Source of the DNA: Pseudoips prasinana
Lineage: Eukaryota > Arthropoda > Insecta > Lepidoptera > Nolidae
Assembly: GCA_951640165.1 (NCBI GenBank)
Contig: OX621240.1
Location: forward strand, 32,802,713 to 32,866,712
DNA: 64,000 nucleotides
Reading direction: 5' to 3'
The notes beneath the pieces are model-generated. The model saw only the letters and a list, made by a program, of their open reading frames with translations, searched no databases and had not been told where the DNA came from. Below are positions 22,297-32,768 of this stretch, piece after piece. Positions within the stretch are counted from its first letter, which is position 1. Each line of letters begins with the position of its first letter. The position numbers and the translations under genes are program-made.

Positions 22297-22599
22297 TGTT
22301 ATGGTTTTATGCATGAAGAGTGTGACATGTCGAAGATCTGGCACGTTTGGATCCCCCACGACCCGTGCAGTCACTACAGTCGAAGAAAACCACAAATAAA
22401 ACATAGAAAATACGTGCGCACTTAAACCAAAAGACAACGAACGAGTGACAGTCAAAGAGTATGTAAAAGCTGTCAGGCAGAGAAGTGATGCCCGAAGAAA
22501 AATTAAAGGAATACAATCCGCTATGAATCGATTCCACGAAAAACACTTGTCACTCGATTTCCAAACATATTCTGAGATTTTACCGATTTATTCTTAATC
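22297..22599 (+). pseudogene. unrecognised coding-like remnant
   Basis: One plus-strand frame is readable across 22297-22599 with a single TAA in the middle (~22396-22398). The downstream half is protein-like rather than AT-random: KDNERVTVKEYVKAVRQR, then SDARRKIKGIQSAMNRF, then HEKHLSLDFQTYSEI, before a stop at 22597-22599. It is rich in Lys/Arg/Glu and predicted helical. I do not recognise the family. It could be a scrap of a transposon ORF, a decayed host exon, or two exons around a tiny intron that contains the stop. No convincing splice sites were found. Confidence 0.3.
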
Positions 22600-23586
22600 G
22601 ATTGCGAGCAATTCATCATTATTTTATCGATTAATTCGTTTCATAACTGAAGTTAAGTTTTCTCGCTTCCTAGATAGAAACATGATACCATATTTTGTGA
22701 TTTCCTTTAGAAAAATATAACGGTTTTTTTAATCCACATTTCAACTAGTTAACTGCTGGGCCCAGAAGTTTCCTTCTCCTTTAATTATACTTTTCCATTA
22801 CACAGTTATTGTATCAACTGTCTGCAATCGAAAATCCCGTCAGTATCTCCAGCCGGTCCGAAAATTAGCCGTGGTAAATACAAAGAAAATATTAAAAAAT
22901 AATAGGGTTGGGTACCGAACCTATACATATACTTTCACATACGCATTTAGAATAAATAAATAAAATAAATAATAATTAAAACTCTTTATTGATGTAAGTG
23001 ATAAGTTTAAATTCTTCTTAATCTCAGAGTATGTTTCTATACTTATGACATTATTCTAAGTGAACACTAATCCATAATAAGATCTGAAGAATAATCACTT
23101 AATTTGACATTACTAAAAGACACTTTATTTTATTTGATGGAAGGCAAATCAAAAAAATTCAAAAGTTATAATACTTAGTAAGTACTATAAAAGCCCAATT
23201 CCAACATTATCCCTGCCACTGAATGTTGACTTATACGAACATTCATTACATGCTGTCCGGTGCCTGCGCAACTACCCGGAACATGTGTGCATTTGTTTTA
23301 TTTCGCTTCGCTGCCGTGTTTGTGTACTAATTTGATATTTATTAGCTAATTAAGTTTAGAATCGCACGTTTGAAACAAATGGACTGTTTAAAATAAAGTC
23401 TAATATTTACCATCGCTGATGATAAACGCGTGGCAACTGCACCCATGTTTATTTTTATTATTATCTAATCTAACCTGAAAAACAGTTGGAATTCCGGCAG
23501 TACATTTGTTTAACCTGATAACTGTAGATTCACTACGAGCTTGAGCTCCAATAGAGCTACTGATAATTGCCGTGTGAAAAAACAGT
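22600..23586. other. unassigned AT-rich DNA with a possible LINE tail
   Basis: 22954-23000 (aataaataaataaaataaat, then actctttattgatg) looks like a minus-strand LINE poly-A/AATAAA tail. Otherwise nothing is recognisable. Confidence 0.35.
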
Positions 23587-23665
23587 AGTGGTACCCATAG
23601 TACAAGCTTTGCTTAGTTTGGGGTTAGGATGATCTGTGTGACATTGTCCCGAGATATTATTAGTA
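23587..23665 (+). mobile_element. SINE tail fragment (family A)
   Basis: gtacccatagtacaagcttt, gcttagtttggggttagg and tgtgacattgtcccgag, then (ATT)n; the tRNA head is missing. Confidence 0.6.
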
Positions 23666-23940
23666 GTAGAATGTAAGTGTGTCGTTGCTGTCCTACAATC
23701 GTATATAGGAAAGCAGTTATTTACATGAATAAAGTTGCAACAAATAAATTTTTTTTTCTAAATTCCGATGGAAATTAGGCGTTTTTTACGTATACAGTTT
23801 ACATTTAAAAGCGTTATAATAGCAAGAGTGAAAAAAAGAAGGTGTAACGAGCCAAGACGTATCAAACGAGCCTAAACTCGTTAGCGTTTGGTCGTTTTAT
23901 TAGGTTTAAAGTGAATGGCAAAAGTAGATTATCAAACCGG

Positions 23941-24065
23941 ATCATCATCATCATATCAGCCGAAAGACGCCCACTGCTGGACAAAGGCCTCCCCCAAAGA
24001 TCTCCACAATTGCCTGTCTTGCGCTATCCGCATCCAGCGATTTCCAAGCGACCCTCACAAGATCA
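23941..24065 (-). mobile_element. RTE LINE 3' fragment, minus strand
   Basis: atcatcatcatcatatcagc, gaaagacgcccactgctgga, caaaggcctcccccaaagat and ctccacaattgcctgtcttg. It is the 3' terminus of an RTE LINE, truncated to ~125 bp. Confidence 0.75.
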
Positions 24066-24658
24066 TCGGTCAAAATCGGATATTCAATACTAATAATCGT
24101 AAATTACGTCAAAATAGTGTGGCACAATGTTCTAAAGTGTGTGAGTGTTAAGTGTCTAAAAATATAATCTAATGATACTGCCGCCCATATCAATGATCAT
24201 TCATAAACCCAAACCTCTTGTCCAAATTTGAACATCTACGATTGCCGGTGACTGTACTGTGCCACACAATCGAATTTCAATTGTTTCAGCACTATAAATC
24301 GAATATCTAAATACTGCAACGTTTATAATATCGAATAGTTTTAGAGATAAACGATTCATTTGTTTCTGGCGTTGTATGGTCGCAGTTCTAACGTAACACT
24401 TTTCTGTTAGCGAATGTTCGATTTATTAACCATTGGATATTCTAAACGTTCAAGTATTTAAACATTTGATTAATAATGATTGATCAATTGATAATCGATC
24501 CTATGGCTTGCTATTTGGCTTAGTACACCTTTATCACTGTCCCCATAGCCACCAGATCAGCTTCATATCATAAGAAAACACAAGCTCAAGATTTTACCTG
24601 ATTTCTCCATCTTTTGGAAACCGATTCCTCAATCGGTTCTGTTCTGTTTTATTAAGAA

Positions 24659-24964
24659 CTAGCTGTGCCCGCGACTTCGTCCGCGTGTTAATTCGTTTAT
24701 TATTATTATTTTTAGTAAAATAAATGACTTTTTCTAAAATAAAAGTAGCCTAAGTTACTCCTTATTACATCAGCTACCTGCCAATAAAAGTGTCGTCAAA
24801 ATCGGTCCAGCCGTTTCAGAGATTAGCCGGAACAAACAGACAGACAAAAATTGTAAAAAATGTTATTTTGGTGTATGTACCGTATATATATTCATATTTA
24901 TGTAGTAAAAACCGGTTATTTCAATATTACAAACAGACACTCCAATTTTATTTATTTGTATAGA
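24659..24964 (-). mobile_element. non-autonomous Helitron-like element, 306 bp
   Basis: On the minus strand it runs from TCTATACAAATAAATAAAAT through ggagtgtctgtttgtaa to a hairpin (cgcggacgaagtcgcg), then ggcacagCTAG. Host bases are A at 24658 and T at 24965. This is a different subfamily from 13470-13793: its hairpin is acgaagt-based rather than gtaaaac-based. Confidence 0.65.
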
Positions 24965-25274
24965 TTTAAATCTTTGTAAAGAAAATCTTCTCAAAAATAT
25001 ATTCTATTATATTCATAGCTCAAGTTATTAAAGTTCAAGGTTTTAAATTGTATTGTCATCCACTTTACATTTGCATGCAATATTACAGCTCAATCGGTTG
25101 AGGATAACTGCTTTCAAATTCAGTTTCAGATTTGACCCGAAAAAACAAACATAGCAATTAAATTAAAAGCTTGTTGATTGCTTTACATTAAATTAAATAG
25201 GTATATTTTATTCTGTTTTGAATTTTTGTATTAAGATATTTAACAAGTAGACTAATTACATAGGTATTTTTTAT

Positions 25275-25390
25275 ATCGTATGACTAGTGTCAGAGTTGTC
25301 AAGTTGCCTAGTAGGCCTCTGATATGGTTTAACGACCGGGACCGACAGCTTAACGTGCCCTCCACTCATGCTCATACGACTAAATAAATA
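25275..25390 (+). repeat. repeat F fragment
   Basis: actagtgtcagagttgtcaa, ttgcctagtaggcctctgat, gaccgggaccgacagcttaa and cgtgccctcc. Same block as 14690-14800. Confidence 0.5.
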
Positions 25391-25544
25391 TTATGATTAA
25401 GGGGACACGTATTAGACCACCTTTACTTATGCGGACCTCGTCGTGAAGGGGCAATCAATAGATCCTTATTCATCTCAAAGAGGTGCGCGAAGAGGAATGC
25501 TGCGTTGTGGGTTTGATTTTCCAACTCGGCGACAGTATGTACAG

Positions 25545-25672
25545 ACGCCAGCACATCCAGCTAACCCAATCTGTCAAATTTCTTTTATAGATTTTCAACT
25601 TTATCACAAAAGAATAAGGTTCACTTTCAATTGGGGCAAATTGACAGACAGGGGTAGCTTGATGTGCTGGCG
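25545..25672. mobile_element. small TIR element (MITE-like), copy 2
   Basis: Ends cgccagcacatccagctaac and gtagcttgatgtgctggcg. The core (actttatcacaaaag..aaggttcactttcaattgg) is the reverse complement of the core in copy 1 (14999-15129), while the ends stay outward. That is what is expected if this copy inserted in the other orientation. It abuts the Helitron-like element at 25678. Confidence 0.6.
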
Positions 25673-25677
25673 TACAA

Positions 25678-25853
25678 CGAGCTGTGCCCCGCGGTTTACC
25701 CGCGGTAAACTGTATAAATTATACCCTATGTGTTATTCGTATATATAAGCTATATTACTGCAAAGTTTCATCAAAATCCGTTCGGTTCGTTTTGCGTGAA
25801 AGAGTAACTAACTTACACAATCACAAAATTTCGCCTTTATCGTATAAGTGTGA
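25678..25853 (-). mobile_element. non-autonomous Helitron-like element, ~176 bp
   Basis: gagctgtgccccgcggttta, then cccgcgg forms the terminal hairpin. The CTAG end is mutated to CGAG. The other end is cctttatcgtataagtgtga then T. Same small subfamily as 41180-41359 and 36957-37143. Confidence 0.6.
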
Positions 25854-26181
25854 TGATTAGTGTGATTAAGGTTCTCAATTCAAGTAAAGCTTTCTTTTAA
25901 TGTTCTCCCTTTAATGTTGTTAGTTAAACACTTGGATATTCTATTAAAATCCCTCACGGAATCAAACAGGAAGCTTAACGTAAACTAATAGACAATGCTA
26001 TAACCCGACAGGATGTTGAGTGCATTGAATCAGCACTTCCCGTGACCAAGAAGTGTCCGACGCGATGCCCAAATAAGCGGTGTCAGCTCAAAGACTTGAA
26101 ACTAAGGGCAGAGACAGCCTACCGCAAACATTACATAATTAATCATGGATACTATTTAATATGAAACGCTCATAGCCAGAT
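25854..26181. other. unassigned DNA
   Basis: Nothing recognisable. Confidence 0.5.
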
Positions 26182-26400
26182 GGTCTTACCGGTTCTCAAG
26201 TGATCCTTAAGGTTACTAGGATAAGCCATAGATGGGTGACCGACAAATTGGTTTAATTTCTGAGCGTCTCTGTGCTTCGGAGGGCACGTTAATCTGCCGG
26301 TACCGGTTGTAGTCATTAGCCAACATTCGTTAAGCAGAGGCCAACTGGGCGGCTTGAACAAGTCTGACATTAGGGTAACCACTGCTCATACGATAAGTAA
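26182..26400 (-). repeat. repeat F, minus strand
   Basis: agccatagatgggtgaccga, ctgtgcttcggagggcacgt, ggttgtagtcattagccaac, ggcggcttgaacaagtctga and gtaaccactgctcatacga, mirroring 14680-14850. Confidence 0.6.
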
Positions 26401-26640
26401 GTATCATTAAATATGACTTTAAAGTTACAAATATTTCTTTTCGAATAGAGATTATCCGGCTTTTTTTAAAGTCGGTAAGACTTTAAAAAGCTAGATGAAA
26501 TCTGACCGCTGCGCCACCTATCGGGTCGAATTTTTAAACCAAATTATCCAAGGACACGCACAATCACACAAAATCCATCATGATTGGGATGAAAGACATA
26601 GTCCAATGGCACTATGCTTTTCATCCAACTACCGGCTAAA

Positions 26641-26765
26641 ATAATAATATCCTGGGACATTATTCCCACACGGTTATCCGATCCCAAACTAAGCACAGCT
26701 TGTACTATGGAAACCAGGTAACTGATATACTACCATATACTACTGTTCTTTTGTAAATACATACT
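26641..26765 (-). mobile_element. SINE tail fragment, minus strand
   Basis: atcctgggacattattccca, gatcccaaactaagcacagc, ttgtactatggaaaccaggt and aactgatatac. Tail of family B. Confidence 0.6.
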
Positions 26766-26770
26766 TATGT

Positions 26771-27021
26771 CACCGTAGCCTAGTTGGTAGTGCTCCTGCC
26801 TACGAAGCTGGTGGTCCTGGGTTCGAATCCCGGGAAGTGCAAATATTTGTGTGATGAGCACGAATATTTGTTTCTGAGTCGTGGATGTTTTCTATGTATT
26901 TAAGTATTTATCTATCTATATAAGTATGTATATCGTCGCCTGGTACCCATAGTACAAGCTTTGCTTAGTTTGGGGCTAGGATGATCTGTGTGACATTGTC
27001 CCTAGATATTATTATTATTAT
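26771..27021 (+). mobile_element. tRNA-headed SINE (family A), full length
   Basis: A-box region gtagcctagttggtagtgct; B box tgggttcgaatcccggg; body gatgagcacgaatatttgtt, tggtacccatagtacaagct and gatctgtgtgacattgtccc; tail (ATT)n. About 90-95% like 55174-55446 by eye. Pol III promoter boxes look intact. Confidence 0.85.
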
Positions 27022-27059
27022 AGAGACATCCAGACTCCATCCAGATATATTTTTTACTT

Positions 27060-27185
27060 TTACTTTTTTACTTTACTCAGTACAAACAGGTATTTTCATG
27101 CACACAAATATCATGGTGGGAATCGTACCCACGACCTACAGGGTGTCAGGCAAGCATCTACCAACCACGCCAACCGGACTTATAT
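27060..27185 (-). mobile_element. SINE (family B) head, minus strand
   Basis: catgcacacaaatatcatgg, gtgggaatcgtacccacgac (B box complement) and catctaccaaccacgccaac (A box complement). Confidence 0.65.
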
Positions 27186-28589
27186 GAAGATTTTCTAAAC
27201 GTTTCATAAAACCGCCTCAGTCGTTTTGGAGTCATGGGGAACATACAAATATAGATTTTAATTTATGCATACGATTAATCTGTATGGGAAATACACGTCA
27301 CAAAAATCCAAATAAAAATATTATGTTGCTTGTGATAAGTTTAAACCTAATCCACCTTTTTGTGGTATTGTGTCACTTCCACCCAATGTCCAAGTTCTCC
27401 GATACTGCCATGAATTCTAAACTTGTTTGCCCGTTTAAACGCGTTATGTCGCCCTTAAGAAAGGAAAGCTCTTTAATGAAGCTATTAAAGGTCCCGGGTC
27501 ACAACGATGATGCAACAACATGTTATGCAGCAATTCAACCCATTATTCCCACGTGGTTGGATTTTTGGTTGCCTACTAGTAGTTATGTATTGATCCCACC
27601 ACCGTATATGGTCGACTGCCGAGAAATCTGCCCGTCATTCTTAAGGTCAACCTTACATCGTAACCTAGCTAAGAGTTCAGCTAGGGATAAGATAAATTTC
27701 TATTTATCTTATCCCTATTGGCGTGATTGGTAGATTCGCTCCCTTTCACGCCGCATAATTTTTGTACGAAGTGTAATTTGGATGATGAAATGCAGCCCAC
27801 TGTACTCGCTAATGACATAGGAGAAATAATTTATTTTAATCAGTTAAACTCAAAAAATTGCGTTTACTTAAAACGAACATCCAATGATCAAACCCTTTCT
27901 TTGTATAGTATTCAGAAAAAAACGCCCAAAACTCCCGTCACCGAAGAGAAAAAAGAGCTAATACTCGTAAAACTTTAGAATGGCTGAATCAGTGGCGAAG
28001 GGTCCATGATATCATTTATGTAGCTTCTCTTTTTATTCTTATTTTTCCTCGTCTCATACCCACCCATCATCTGTCACCGTTGTTCTATCTAGCCGCCAAG
28101 TGGATCTTTGACATGGCTTTACTACTTGACTTTAAATTTTTATTTATATATTAACAAGCAATTTAATAAACAGTCACCACCAGTAACGGTAAATGTAGGT
28201 TGTTTATTTATCTTTACCGTATTCATCAACTGTGCGTGGCGTGGGTCTAACCGATGCGTGTCGCGATAACATCAAAAATGACCGCTGTATATACTCCGAG
28301 GACAAGAGAGGATCGCGGCATCATCAATATTTGGTTTTCAGACGATTCCTCTTACGCCCAGATCAAAAATAATGCATTTTTGACTATTTTATTATAGTTA
28401 CACTCATATAATATATTCTATTCACGAAAAAAAACATTTCATGAAGTGAAAATTTATTTAGGCGCGTTGAGCAATTTTTGGTTGTTTAAAAATCATAGGA
28501 CTATCGTCACCGTCACGACACGCCTCTTTCGAGCATTTATTGTCTAAATGCTAGAAGCACGCTTCCCATGAGCTGAGCTATATTTATAA
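27186..28589. other. unassigned DNA with two coding-like frames
   Basis: 27284-27733 is open for 149 codons on the plus strand, and 27727-27978 for ~83 codons in another frame (first codon TTG, no ATG start). The second ends in a Lys-rich segment (KKTPKTPVTEEKKELILVKL). Neither matches a family I know. The 16-bp palindrome at 27682-27717 lies just before the point where one frame ends and the other begins, so it could be a frame-breaking insertion. 28210-28380 is mixed composition with nothing recognised. Confidence 0.3.
27682..27717. repeat. 16-bp palindrome, 4-bp spacer
   Basis: tagggataagataaat, ttct, then the exact complement. Confidence 0.85.
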
Positions 28590-30600
28590 TAAATAAATAA
28601 TAAAATAAAATCATTTATTTCAGACAAAAGAGTCCATAAGCACGACAGGGTTGTTAGTATTAAAAGTAAACTAATGTTAGTAATTAAAATACAAAGTGTC
28701 ACCGTCTACTCTGAAACAGCAGGCTCACTGGTCTCGCAACACATGGAGTGCAGTGAACCTACTGAGCAGAACAGTATCGGTTCTCTCGCCAATCATCTTC
28801 AGGACGCTATTAGGGCTCCCCCGTACTCGTCGCACCACCGACGCTACTTTCTTACGCATAATTGCGTAGAAGTCATCTACGCTGGCATCAGTAAACATGC
28901 CGGATGCACTGCAATATCGAGGGAGCCGAAACAGTGCCCTAAACACATTGTTATACTGGACGCGCAAGGCATTGTAGGCTTTTTGAGTAAAGTTAGCCCA
29001 CAGGCCGCTCGTGTAAAACGTCTGGCAGAATGCCTTGAACATTGTTATTTTAACAGGAGCCGTACATCGAGCGAACCTGTGTGCCAACATGTTACCGCGA
29101 ACCGACAATGCCCTGCGCTCCCTGTCAATGTCTAATTCGTCACTCAAATTTTCATTGACAATATGTCCCAGATATTTAAACTGTGGAACACGAGTTAGAG
29201 GTACACCATTAAGTAGTATAGGTGGTATAAATATAGGTATATGGTTTTTATTTTTACACTTGAAAAACATAAACTCACTTTTACTTTCGTTATACCTCAG
29301 GCCATGCTCCACAGCATAAACCTCACACACCTTTATCAGCTGTCTAAGACCCCCAATTGAAGGGCTCAGCAGCACCATATCATCTGCATAACTCAGATTA
29401 TTGACACATATGTCATCAATATGGCATCCAACATGCATGCTGCTAAGCTCCTCAATCAGATGGTTAACATATATATTAAAGAGCCTTGGTGATGTCAACC
29501 CGCCCTGCCTGACCCCACACTCTAAAGAATAGTCATCTGAGTATACATTTCCCCACCTAACTATATTAAGCTGGTTACTGTACCAGTAAGCAAGGATATT
29601 CACAAGATCGGCTGGGACACCAGCAGTTCTTAATTTTGTCCAAAGCTTATCATATGACACCAGATCAAAAGCTTTGGACAAATCCAAGAAGCATGCATAT
29701 ACTGGAGTGTGCCTTTTTACATAATAATCAACAGTGTGTTTCAGAGACAGTATTGCACTTTCGGTTGACAGCCCCTCTCTGAAACCGAACTGTGTATCTT
29801 GTAATGTTACAAAACGGTCAAGTTTTCTATCTAATAACCCATCAAACACTTTTGCAATTATAGTAGCTAAAGAAATTGGTCTATAATTACTTCTATCAGA
29901 GATATCAGCAGTGACATTTTTTACTATTGGCACAACCACTGTTCTCATAAGATTAGATGGTAAATATGAGTGCCGTATGCAAAAAGTGTAAAACATGGCT
30001 AAAACTCTATACAGGTGCACTCCCCCATGCTGCAAGTGCTCGACACTGAGCCCCTCATGGCCGGGTGACTTCCCTCTTTTCATATTTTTAATAATATCAG
30101 CCACATCTTTACTTGAAAATCCAATAGGCATTTCTACTGGGCCATGTTCAGTCTCAGGCACCGACTGCAAGGAGGATTTCACCTGAAAATGATCCTTAAA
30201 TGAATTTGCAATCATTTTAGCATCACTGAGGCCATCAACACACACTGGCAGACTAGCCTTACCATTTAAACGCTTAGTGCCCTTCCAGAACTTATTAAAT
30301 TTCTTAGCAGAATGCTGCGAGGCAAGTATATCCGTTTTTATCTGTTCCTGGTTGTTCTGACAGTACTTTAAGCGTGACTTGAAAATCCGACGACTTTCAT
30401 ACATTTTATCATACAAGGGTCCACTCACTGGTTTACCACCCAATACATACAATTGATGGTCCAGTCTAGCCGTACTGAGTGAAACTCTGTCACCAAGGTT
30501 GTATCTTAGAGCTAAAATGAGGCCAATCACAGAAATCAGGATGCATTGGACGCAGGAGGAAGGGTATAAGTAAAAGGATCAATGTTTAGAATCTTCGCAT
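28590..30600 (-). mobile_element. CR1/Jockey-group LINE, 5'-truncated
   Basis: On the minus strand it comprises a reverse-transcriptase frame (30530-28725) and a ~120-bp 3' region ending in gaaataaatgatttta and an A/T-rich AATAAA-type tail at 28605-28590. The upstream limit is uncertain: the frame stays open a few dozen codons beyond 30530, and no endonuclease domain is present. No target duplication was found. Confidence 0.85.
28725..30530 (-). CDS. LINE reverse transcriptase (CR1/Jockey group), open 601 codons
   Basis: Uninterrupted frame; the first codon used is GTG at 30530-30528 and is not a true start, since the frame is 5'-open. In order: a Lys/Arg-rich linker; KRGKSPGHEGLSVEHLQ (~residue 150); NYRPISLATIIAKVFDGLLD; GFREGLSTESAILSLKHTVD; FLDLSKAFD, with the first catalytic Asp; ECGVRQGGLTSPRLFN; and YADDM, the catalytic Asp pair, at 29379-29390. 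The thumb follows (FKYLGHIVNENL), then a C-terminal region. It would act in target-primed reverse transcription of its own RNA. The endonuclease that normally precedes it is missing, so this copy cannot move alone. The lack of stops over 600 codons suggests it is young. RQGGLTSPRLFN favours the CR1/L2 side, but clade assignment is tentative. Confidence 0.85.
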   Translation of the reverse strand: MIGLILALRYNLGDRVSLSTARLDHQLYVLGGKPVSGPLYDKMYESRRIFKSRLKYCQNNQEQIKTDILASQHSAKKFNKFWKGTKRLNGKASLPVCVDGLSDAKMIANSFKDHFQVKSSLQSVPETEHGPVEMPIGFSSKDVADIIKNMKRGKSPGHEGLSVEHLQHGGVHLYRVLAMFYTFCIRHSYLPSNLMRTVVVPIVKNVTADISDRSNYRPISLATIIAKVFDGLLDRKLDRFVTLQDTQFGFREGLSTESAILSLKHTVDYYVKRHTPVYACFLDLSKAFDLVSYDKLWTKLRTAGVPADLVNILAYWYSNQLNIVRWGNVYSDDYSLECGVRQGGLTSPRLFNIYVNHLIEELSSMHVGCHIDDICVNNLSYADDMVLLSPSIGGLRQLIKVCEVYAVEHGLRYNESKSEFMFFKCKNKNHIPIFIPPILLNGVPLTRVPQFKYLGHIVNENLSDELDIDRERRALSVRGNMLAHRFARCTAPVKITMFKAFCQTFYTSGLWANFTQKAYNALRVQYNNVFRALFRLPRYCSASGMFTDASVDDFYAIMRKKVASVVRRVRGSPNSVLKMIGERTDTVLLSRFTALHVLRDQ

Positions 30601-30918
30601 CAGGCAACATCGCCTTCCACACAGGATCCGATCTTACCCGTCACTTACGAGCTTATAACCGTTATAAATGTGTGTGTGTGTGTGTGCGAAACACATTTTT
30701 CTTTCTGTACCAAAATTGCCACGTTAATTAAAAAATTGTAATTTATGATAAACCATTTAATGATGTAGGGAGATTCATTTTTCGCACAGTAACCGCAATA
30801 ATTATTTTTGTTAATTAATTAGTTTATTATAGCTAGGTATTTCCTCATTTGTTTTGTATTTATAATGTCGTAAACCTACCTACGTATTTTTCCTGTTTGG
30901 ATACGTTCGATCATTTAA
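30601..30918. other. AT-rich DNA with a (TG)n tract
   Basis: A TG microsatellite is at 30669-30686. Nothing else is recognised before the minisatellite. Confidence 0.55.
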
Positions 30919-31812
30919 ATTCGTACAGTGACTTCTTCAACTACTGATGTGAGTGGTCACAAACGTGGTTTCTTCTTGCTCATAAATTGTTGTTTGAGTC
31001 TGCTTTGTGTCTGGGAATTGCATGTTTGTAAATTCGTAAAGTGACTTCTTCACCTACTGACAGTGGTCACAAACGTGGTTTCTTCTTGCTCATAAATTGT
31101 TGTTTGAGTCTGCTTTGTGTCTGGGAATTGCATGTTTGTAAATTCGTAAAGTGACTTCTTCACCTACTGACAGTGGTCACAAACGTGGTTTCTTCTTGCT
31201 CATAAATTGTTGTTTGAGTCTGCTTTGTGTCTGGGAATTGCATGTTTGTAAATTCGTAAAGTGACTTCTTCACCTACTGACAGTGGTCACAAACGTGGTT
31301 TCTTCTTGCTCATAAATTGTTGTTTGAGTCTGCTTTGTGTCTGGGAATTGCATGTTTGTAAATTCGTAAAGTGACTTCTTCACCTACTGACAGTGGTCAC
31401 AAACGTGGTTTCTTCTTGCTCATAAATTGTTGTTTGAGTCTGCTTTGTGTCTGGGAATTGCATGTTTGTAAATTCGTAAAGTGACTTCTTCACCTACTGA
31501 CAGTGGTCACAAACGTGGTTTCTTCTTGCTCATAAATTGTTGTTTGAGTCTGCTTTGTGTCTGGGAATTGCATGTTTGTAAATTCGTAAAGTGACTTCTT
31601 CACCTACTGACAGTGGTCACAAACGTGGTTTCTTCTTACCCATAAATTATTGTTTGAGTCTAGGTCTGCTTTATGTCTGGGAATTGCATGTTTGTAAATT
31701 CGTAAAGTGACTTCTTCACCTACTGACGGTGGTCACAAACGTGGTTTCTTCTTACCCATAAATTATTGTTTGAGTCTAGGTCTGCTTTGTGTCTGGGAAT
31801 TGCATGGATGTA
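30919..31812. repeat. 110-bp minisatellite, ~8 units
   Basis: Unit starts aattcgtaaagtgacttctt at 31031, 31141, 31251, 31361, 31471 and 31581 (exactly 110 bp apart), with a diverged first unit at 30919 (112 bp) and a 116-bp unit from 31581 (next start 31697). Central units look identical. Edge units carry point changes (cagtgacttcttcaactac) or a taggtc insertion with taccc for tgctc. Homogenised centre and diverged edges point to unequal exchange. The 110-bp unit is not a CRISPR array: it has no spacers. Confidence 0.95.
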
Positions 31813-32356
31813 AAGGCCCTCACGATACAGGCATTTAATTGCCCAATGCAGAAAAAAAGACTGATATACGACCGATTAGTCAACAGACTAATTTGTCGAT
31901 GTCGGAACAAACATCCTATTTGAATTATTTATTTTTTAATACATAGGTAGGTGCCTACTTAGTCAAGAGAATGGAACCTGCTTATATTTTGTATTGTATA
32001 CATACATTTTATTACAATAAAATATTAAACCTCAAAGCTCTAATTCGTAAATTAATTAATACGTGAAATTTATACGTCAATGTTACAATTCTATCATTCA
32101 GGAACATAGGCTGGACGTTAAATTTTTCATAGCCATTCTGGCGGCGAGTATAATCAAATAAAGCTTTTGTATAAATTATTCATAACACATTCGGAAAGAG
32201 GTTCACTATGTCTCGTAATAAATTCAATCCACGTCCATCACCATACGTGAATGTTTTAACTCTAGTTTGTAGTTTAAAACATTGATAAGCAAAGCATTTT
32301 ACTCTATATTTGTAGTACCTTACATCAAAAGATAGCGCTTTTATCCATTAAAGTTT
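31813..32356. other. unassigned DNA
   Basis: Nothing recognisable. Confidence 0.5.
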
Positions 32357-32505
32357 GACTGGTTTGTTGGTCTAGTGATTAGTGAGCCTGACTGCTATAC
32401 CAGAGGTCGTGGGTCCGGTACCCAGGATGTGTCTGGATGTAATTTATTATTCTGCGATCGCCAACCCGTCTACCAAGCGTGGCCATTTAAACATATTCGA
32501 TAAAC
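32357..32505 (+). mobile_element. SINE (family C) head joined to RTE-tail fragment
   Basis: gactggtttgttggtctagt (A-box region), gaggtcgtgggtccggtacc (B-box-like) and gtgtctggatgtaattt. From 32450 it switches to gcgatcgccaacccgtctac, caagcgtggccattta, a block of the RTE-tail-related repeat at 10240-10275. Confidence 0.5.
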
Positions 32506-32669
32506 GTAGCTGGCAAGTTATTAGACATATATAAGATCCCTGATTAACCTAAGGTAAACTTCCTACCCTTTACTTATTCTAAAGACCTTAATATTTGGCT
32601 TGAGATGTATTGTATGAAAACATTTATGGAACGATGATTAGACCAAACTTATCAGGTTATATATACACT

Positions 32670-32704
32670 AGCTTTATCACCCATTGCAAATGGTTGATAA
32701 AGCT
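32670..32704. repeat. 16-bp near-perfect palindrome, 3-bp spacer
   Basis: agctttatcacccatt, gca, then aatggttgataaagct: one mismatch. It is followed by tggtctattcat. Confidence 0.8.
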
Positions 32705-32727
32705 TGGTCTATTCATCTTTCCGTTAC

Positions 32728-32768
32728 TTACCAGTAACCTCCTAACACTGTTAAGAGGTTACTGGTAA
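32728..32768. repeat. 19-bp near-perfect palindrome, 3-bp spacer
   Basis: ttaccagtaacctcctaac, act, then gttaagaggttactggtaa: one mismatch. It is followed by ttggtctattcat, the same sequence that follows the hairpin 24 bp upstream. Confidence 0.85.

Noticed and set aside
26771..26850. tRNA gene (A and B boxes present)
   Set aside because: Acceptor-stem halves do not pair and the sequence continues into a SINE body repeated at 20692 and 55174. The same reasoning applies to the other tRNA-like heads.
30919..31812. CRISPR array
   Set aside because: The 110-bp units are contiguous with no unique spacers, in a eukaryotic repeat landscape; it is a minisatellite. The 63-bp array at 44709 is rejected for the same reason.
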